This document shows positions 58,140-64,000 of a stretch of DNA of 64,000 nt, one piece after another. Below the pieces are notes generated by a model. The model made no database searches. It saw nothing but the letters and a program-made list of their open reading frames with translations, and was not told the origin of the DNA. The position numbers and the translations under genes were made by a program. The DNA comes from Liquidambar formosana. Lineage: Eukaryota; Streptophyta; Magnoliopsida; Saxifragales; Altingiaceae. How positions within the stretch are numbered: the stretch's first letter is position 1; the number at the start of each line of letters is the position of its first letter. Location of the stretch: assembly GCA_039720395.1 (NCBI GenBank), contig CM077824.1:31215859-31279858 (forward strand), given 5' to 3'.

Positions 58140-60740
58140 TGTCACGCCCCGACTCGGAGAGTCGACACGTGGATAAAAGTCAAAGTAAAAAGGTGTACAC
58201 GTGGATAAGTCAGAGTATAAAAGTTGCGGAAGACTTAGTCAAATCCACGTGTATTTTTTTTTTTTTTTTTTTTTATTAATATTTTTAATAATAATGGTGC
58301 CAGCTCATCAATAATACCCAAATAATTAATATGAAATGTTATGCTCACACATCATGCCCATAATAATATATGGTCCCAAAATAATGCCAACATCCCTGGC
58401 ACATAGGTTGGATTCAAACTATTCAAGGTTCATTAAGTAATAATGGTAATAACAATAATAATAATAGAAATGTCCATACATCAAAATAACATAGTCTCTA
58501 TGTAATGCACGTGCATCTATCCTCATCCATGACTATGTTAGTATGCCACCTTCAAGTTCCAACCTCAGATTATGCCACTAGGCATCCGCCATCGGCAAAC
58601 CCTCACTCATCACTTGATCATCTGAAATAATAATAGGATGAGCTGCAAAGCCCAATAGGAAATATGTGTGGATTCTATACAATTAATATATGTGCAGATA
58701 CATGGTATATGAATTAAAATTATTTAATAACTCAAAATCAAATATCAGTCACAAATCAATACTTTGTGTGGGTTTTGAGTTAATTTCCCAAAATTCTCAT
58801 AGTATCTCCAATTCCCAAGACTATGGGATCAAACCATGCATCAACCGTCGCTAATCACAGGTTACGTCGTCACGTCAACCCCCGGCTCAGCCAAGCACGA
58901 AAATAACCAACACCTACGCGGTGTTCTTCCTCGAGGGCTTCAGGGTCTTTCACCCAAGGGCACTTTACCCTGCTTGCTATTCGCGGAGTATTCTCAACGC
59001 AGGACACCACTTCATTGTGATGCCCCCACCCGTTTGATGCATACCAAGACCCAAGGTCCATATATCCAAAACATTTTCCATCATTCAAATAAATATCCGA
59101 GTGTCCAAAAGTATCCATAAACATGTTTGATAAATTTCTAGAATTTCAGTAACATTTCTAAAGCATTTCTAAGTAAACAACATTTATAAAGCATTTTTCC
59201 AAGATCCAAGTATCATGAAAATTCCACACATTTAACAGATATTTCACAATAACATTTAAACGAGTATATAACCATGTATCTTTAAGGAACAATATAAAAC
59301 AGTCGTATCAAATGATATATTGAAGGATTCCATAAATTTTGAACAAGTAATAAAAATATTTGGTTATAAATCAGTGGGAAAATCCAAAAATATCATTAAG
59401 GCATTTAAAATCATATTTATAGAACAACACCATATTAAATGTAAAGAAGCCACATTTCCTACCTCAATTGCGAGCAATACCAACCCAAAACCACGTGATA
59501 GACACTGACAACGCGAATGCAGCGTTAATGCTCCCTAGGGTCCTCCCGAGGACCGATAAAATCTGATAATTATGCATACGTAATATTTAGGTAAATTTCA
59601 AAATAAATATAACACACTCAAAAATTACTATTGGCCTTCTAACAGTAAACTATGGTCCCAAAATCATCAAAATAATTTTTAAAACACTCTCTATAATTTC
59701 TGGGAATTTTCTGTAATTTTTGGAATTTTCTGATATTTTTTGGAATTTTTAATAAATATTAATTTGGCCAAAAAGTCAAACTACAGTCAAACTTGGTCAA
59801 AATGATAAACTAAGGGTCCCACATGGTAGGGCCTTCCAAGACGAGTCCAACGGTCAAATTTGGGGTTCATATGATTATCGTATGGCTTTTAAATGCGTGA
59901 GAACACGGTAAGGTACACAGATGCACCCACACAGGATCATAGACCTATGGGGTCATCTTCAACCTCCCGCGGGTTGAATTGTGTAACCGGGTTACACCGT
60001 GTGTTCAACGGGCCAACTTCGACGATTAATATCTCCCTTGTTTCTTAACCGTTTTCAATGATTCAAGTGTCGAATCGAAGCTCATGCAGAGTACTACGTG
60101 CGACTATAAATTGTTCATTCAGAATCTTATAAAATCATATTCGTTTTTAAGCCTAAAGTTTCGGGTTTTCATGATCCAAAATTCTAAAATTTCTAAAACT
60201 TCAACCTACAGTCAATTTCTCTAAAATTTGACACTACCATGGTGTTCCTTGGTCCCAAAAACATAAAATATGATCATCCTTTCTAAGAATAACATAAGAA
60301 AATAAAATTGCATATACATATATATATACACAGTACGTGATATTTATATATATATATATATGAAATCAACGATAGAGGAGGTGAGGATTTTACCTCACTA
60401 AGAGAGCTCCACGAACTCAGCCAAAAACCTCTACCAGACCACTCTGTTTTTTTCTCCTCTGTTCTTCCTCAATTTCTCTCTCTCTGTTGCTCTTTCTCTA
60501 ACTCTCTGTCTCGATCCCTCTATACATATAAATATAACCAAAGCAGATGCCAGTGGTAGGTGCAGCTAATGATTCCTCTATACTTATATATATATCCAAA
60601 GCAAATGGAAGTGGTGGGTGCGGCTATGGGTGCGGCTAATGATCCCTCTAACATATATATATATCCAAAGCAAATTGAAGTGGTGGGTTCAGCTAATGAT
60701 CCCTCTATATATATATATATAAATAATTCAGGTCATCACA
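58140..60740 (-). repeat. 3' LTR of Tekay-like element
   Basis: Reads TGTGATGACC ... GGGGCGTGACA on the minus strand. Near the middle of the promoter region (about 60540-60725) a roughly 60-bp unit (TATATATCCAAAGCAAAT...GGTGGGTGCGGCTAATGATC) is repeated about three times, separated by TA tracts. A GA-rich leader and a GTGAGGTAAAA sequence follow, as in the solo LTR. Confidence 0.85.
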
Positions 60741-60781
60741 TTCTACCCCTCTAAAAAGAAATTTCGTCCTCGAAATTTGTA

Positions 60782-63700
60782 CTAACCTCTCGAATCGAAA
60801 AGATGCGGATATTTTCCTCGAACATCTGACTCTAATTCCCAAGTTGCTTCCTCGATGCCGTGATGTTGCCAAAGAACCTTTACGAGAGAGATGACTTTAT
60901 TCCTCAACACTTGTTCCTTGACGTCCAAAATCTGAATTGGTCGCTCTTCATATGTAACATTTTCTTGGAGCTGGATATCTGGTATAGATAGAACATGAGA
61001 TGGATCTGGCTCGTATTTCCTAAGCATTGAGACATGAAAAACATCATGTACATTCCCCAACTGTGAAGGTAAAGCCAACTGGTAGGCCACTTCACCCTTC
61101 TTATCAATAATCTCGAAAGGGCCAACATATCTCGGTGCTAGCTTGCCCTTCTTCCCAAATCGAAAAACGCCTTTCCTAGGTGATACCTTTAAAAACACGA
61201 AGTCCCCAACTTGAAACTTCAAATCTGTCCTACGCTTGTCTGCATAACTCTTCTGTCTACTTTGTGCAGTGCGTAAACGATCACGAATGATCTGAATCTT
61301 TTCTGTTGTTTCTTTCACTAACTCTGGTCCAAGAAGACTGCTTTCTCCAACTTCTGTCCAACATACAGGAGATCGACACGGTCTCCCATATAATGCCTCG
61401 AATGGTGCCATGCCAATGCTAGCCTGATAACTGTTATTGTAGGCGAATTCTGATAAGGCCAAATGTTTACTCCAACTACCTCTGAAGTCCAAGACACAAG
61501 CACGCAACATATCCTCGAGAATCTGAATGGTACGCTCTGATTGTCCATCTGTTTCTGGATGATGAGCCGTACTGTGATGAAGTTGTGTTCCTAAAGCTTT
61601 ATGTAACGTACGCCAAAACTCGGCGACAAAACGAGGATCTCTGTCGGATACAATAGAAACTGGGGTTCCATGGAGTCTAACGATCTCATTAATGTACAAC
61701 TGACTTAAGGTACTCAATGAATCTCCGACCCGAATAGGCAAAAAATGTGCTGACTTCGTCAACCGATCCACGATCACCCAAACTGCATCATGACCCTGTC
61801 GTGTACGAGGTAACCCTGTGACAAAATCCATCGTGATGTACTCCCACTTCCATTCTGGCACTGGTAATGGTTGTAGTAAACCTGCTGGTCTCTTATGCTC
61901 CGCTTTCACTTGTTGGCACGTGAGACACCGTGAAACAAATCTTGCGACGTCCTTCTTCATACCGCTCCACCAAAATTGTCGTTTCAGATCCTGATACATC
62001 TTCGTACCGCCTGGATGAATAGAGAACCTAGAACGATGAGTCTCACTAAGAACATCTTCACGAATCTGACTAGTAGGAACGTAAATCCTGCCCATGAATC
62101 GTACACTGCCATCACTAGAAACTAACCAACCTTCTGGTGCAGTACCCTGAGTTATCGAATTACGAATGGCCATGCACTCTGGATCGTTTTGTTGTGCCTC
62201 TATCACTCTGGTGATGAGATTAGGTTGTGCAACTAGATTGCTCAGATGAGTTGTGAAAGCATCTTTATTAGGATGTAATTCAAAATCCTTGAATGCAACC
62301 CACATCTTCCACCGTTGAACTGCTAAACAGCTCATCATTGCTTGTGACTTCCTGCTCAAGGCGTCTGCTACAACATTCGCTTTACCCGGATGATAATGAA
62401 GTGAAAAATCATAATCATCAAGGTATTCCATCCATCTACGTTGCCTCATATTCAATTCTTTCTGTGTAAATATATACTTCAAACTCTTATGATCAGAGTA
62501 TACATCAAATTTCTCACCATACAAATAGCATCTCCAAATCTTCAATGCAAAGACCACTGCTGCTAACTCCAAGTCGTGTGTTGGATAGTTCACCTCATGC
62601 GGTTTCAACTGTCGAGAACCGTATGCCACAACACGCCCGTGCTGCATAAGAACGCATCCTAACCCTCGATACGAGGCATCACAATATACATCGTAACCCT
62701 CACCACTAGTAGGAACAATAAGAACTGGAGCAGTAGTCAACCTCTTCTGCAACTCCTTAAAAGCTTCCTCACAAGCATCATCCCAAATAAATTTCGCGCC
62801 CTTCTTTGTCAATTTCGTCAACAGTGCAGCAATGCGAGAGAAATTATCGACGAAACGACGATAATAACCAGCTAATCCCAGAAAACTGCGAATCTCTGTA
62901 GCATTGGTCGGTCTTCCCCAATTAAGTATTGCCTCCACCTTTGCTGGATCTACTGAGATGCCTTCCTCAGTAATCACGTGGCCTAGAAATTTCACTTCAT
63001 GAAGCCAAAATTCACATTTCTCTCTCTTTCCATATAACTGATGCTCCCTCAATATTTGCAACACTTTCCTAAGGTGCCTCTCATGCTCTTCTTGCGTCTT
63101 TGAGTATATGAGAATGTCGTCCACAAACACCACGACAAACTGATCCAAGAACGGTTTAAACACCCGGTTCATCAGGTCCATGAATGCTGCTGGTGCATTC
63201 GTCAAACCGAACGGCATCACCAAAAACTCGTAGTGCCCGTAGCGAGTTGCAAAAGCTGTCTTTTGGATGTCTTCCTCTCTGACTCGAAGCTGATAATAGC
63301 CAGAGCGCAAATCAATCTTTGAAAAGAAATGCGACCCCCTTAACTGGTCAAATAAATCATCAATGCGGGGCAAAGGATAACGATTCCTAATTGTAGCTCT
63401 GTTTAGCTTCCTATAGTCTACGCACAATCTGAAAGAACCGTCCTTCTTCTTAACGAACAACACTGGTGCACCCCATGGCGAAGTGCTAGGACGAATAAAA
63501 CCTTTACTCTCCAACTCTGAGAGCTGCTTTTTCAACTCTGCTTGCTCTGCAGGAGCCATCCTGTATGGAGCAATAAAAATAGGAGATGTGCCTGGATATA
63601 CCTCAACGGTAAAGTCTAACTCTCTTTTAGGAGGTAGACCTGGCAACTCTTCTGGAAAGACATCTGGAAATTCCCGTACAACAGGAATATTTTCCAATTT

Positions 63701-64000
63701 AAGTTCAACATGTTCCTCCAACTCCAAGGCTGCCAATGAGCTAAGCAGACCTGCAATTTGAATACGGCGAGCAATCTTCTTCGACTGAGGAAAAGGAAGA
63801 GAAACACTTCTTTCTCCGTAGAAGTGTAAAATAGACCCATCCATTTTATGGAGAGTCACCTTTTTCTGGAAGCAATCAATAATTGCATGGTACGACGATA
63901 ACCAATCCATGCCTAAAATCACATCATAACCAGAAATACCTAGAGCAATGAGATCTACCGTTAACTCCTGATCACCAATTTGGATGAAGCAGGAACGACA
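60782..64000 (-). CDS. Chromovirus pol polyprotein, 5' end outside window, no visible break
   Basis: A single minus-strand frame runs from the window edge to TAG/TAA at 60782 with no stop (over 1070 codons). In order it shows the protease C-terminus ([16 protein letters not shown]); reverse transcriptase with [32 protein letters not shown] and the active site FVDDILIYS; and RNase H with [16 protein letters not shown] and [11 protein letters not shown]. Next comes an integrase finger (HPGGTKMY ... [11 protein letters not shown]) and core ([27 protein letters not shown]) giving the D, D, E residues. The end has [16 protein letters not shown] and a chromodomain-like tail ([20 protein letters not shown]), thought to steer integration into heterochromatin. 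All key residues are present, so this copy may be young. Confidence 0.92.
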   Translation of the reverse strand, partial: CRSCFIQIGDQELTVDLIALGISGYDVILGMDWLSSYHAIIDCFQKKVTLHKMDGSILHFYGERSVSLPFPQSKKIARRIQIAGLLSSLAALELEEHVELKLENIPVVREFPDVFPEELPGLPPKRELDFTVEVYPGTSPIFIAPYRMAPAEQAELKKQLSELESKGFIRPSTSPWGAPVLFVKKKDGSFRLCVDYRKLNRATIRNRYPLPRIDDLFDQLRGSHFFSKIDLRSGYYQLRVREEDIQKTAFATRYGHYEFLVMPFGLTNAPAAFMDLMNRVFKPFLDQFVVVFVDDILIYSKTQEEHERHLRKVLQILREHQLYGKREKCEFWLHEVKFLGHVITEEGISVDPAKVEAILNWGRPTNATEIRSFLGLAGYYRRFVDNFSRIAALLTKLTKKGAKFIWDDACEEAFKELQKRLTTAPVLIVPTSGEGYDVYCDASYRGLGCVLMQHGRVVAYGSRQLKPHEVNYPTHDLELAAVVFALKIWRCYLYGEKFDVYSDHKSLKYIFTQKELNMRQRRWMEYLDDYDFSLHYHPGKANVVADALSRKSQAMMSCLAVQRWKMWVAFKDFELHPNKDAFTTHLSNLVAQPNLITRVIEAQQNDPECMAIRNSITQGTAPEGWLVSSDGSVRFMGRIYVPTSQIREDVLSETHRSRFSIHPGGTKMYQDLKRQFWWSGMKKDVARFVSRCLTCQQVKAEHKRPAGLLQPLPVPEWKWEYITMDFVTGLPRTRQGHDAVWVIVDRLTKSAHFLPIRVGDSLSTLSQLYINEIVRLHGTPVSIVSDRDPRFVAEFWRTLHKALGTQLHHSTAHHPETDGQSERTIQILEDMLRACVLDFRGSWSKHLALSEFAYNNSYQASIGMAPFEALYGRPCRSPVCWTEVGESSLLGPELVKETTEKIQIIRDRLRTAQSRQKSYADKRRTDLKFQVGDFVFLKVSPRKGVFRFGKKGKLAPRYVGPFEIIDKKGEVAYQLALPSQLGNVHDVFHVSMLRKYEPDPSHVLSIPDIQLQENVTYEERPIQILDVKEQVLRNKVISLVKVLWQHHGIEEATWELESDVRGKYPHLFDSRG

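Larger units (their letters stand above)
58140..64000 (-). mobile_element. Tekay/Del-like chromovirus, 3' part, running off the window
   Basis: On the minus strand the element enters at the right edge with protease and continues through reverse transcriptase, RNase H, integrase and a chromodomain. A short polypurine tract (GAGGGGTAGAA, 60741-60751) and a 2.6-kb 3' LTR ending at 58140 follow. The order and the C-terminal chromodomain define a chromovirus; LTR size fits the Tekay/Del lineage. The 5' LTR and gag lie beyond 64000, so the target duplication cannot be checked here. Confidence 0.9.

Overview
The window is nuclear DNA of a flowering plant. Evidence: two MATE-transporter loci with plant-type GT-AG introns, a classical arabinogalactan-protein gene, and plant-specific transposon lineages (Athila and Tekay-like Gypsy, Copia, Stowaway, Tourist, hAT, MULE). 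The species cannot be named from the sequence. Only two host genes look intact, an 8-exon MATE efflux transporter (37997-42729, minus) and an intronless arabinogalactan protein (49071-49514, minus). Nearly everything else recognisable is mobile DNA or a gene broken by it.

Layout. 1-6914: repeat debris comprising a GGCC-rich tandem array, a possible degenerate LTR, a 1.49-kb non-autonomous hAT element with 8-bp target duplication, a Gypsy gag scrap and one CACTA-like end. 6915-32356: the tandem sister of the MATE gene, a pseudogene stretched over about 25 kb. A Copia element (8098-15201) split its exon 6, and a 2.6-kb solo LTR (8502-11113) sits inside the Copia 3' LTR. An 11.8-kb Athila element (16031-27837) fills intron 4, and an 851-bp hAT element (31240-32090) splits exon 1. 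Removing these insertions leaves eight exons whose lengths match the intact paralogue almost base for base, with several stop codons, one frameshift and one damaged splice acceptor.

32357-37996: intergenic DNA packed with small elements: a Stowaway MITE holding a truncated LINE, two hAT elements, a SINE and a Tourist MITE. 37997-42729: the intact MATE gene, with a Stowaway and a Tourist MITE in intron 4. 43010-49070: no gene recognised. 49071-49514: the AGP gene, with a diverged repeat array upstream. 50431-58139: no gene recognised; several foldback MITEs, one with a perfect 9-bp duplication. 58140-64000: 3' LTR and an unbroken partial pol reading frame of a chromodomain-bearing Gypsy element that runs off the window.

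The main story is a tandem MATE duplication in which one copy stayed intact and the other was destroyed by nested insertions and point lesions. I found no new enzymatic system. The most unusual signals are a phased array of six TTTCAGACGTCTGAAA palindromes upstream of the TATA box in the solo LTR, a hairpin core shared by foldback elements with different ends, and an antisense coiled-coil ORF inside the Athila element.
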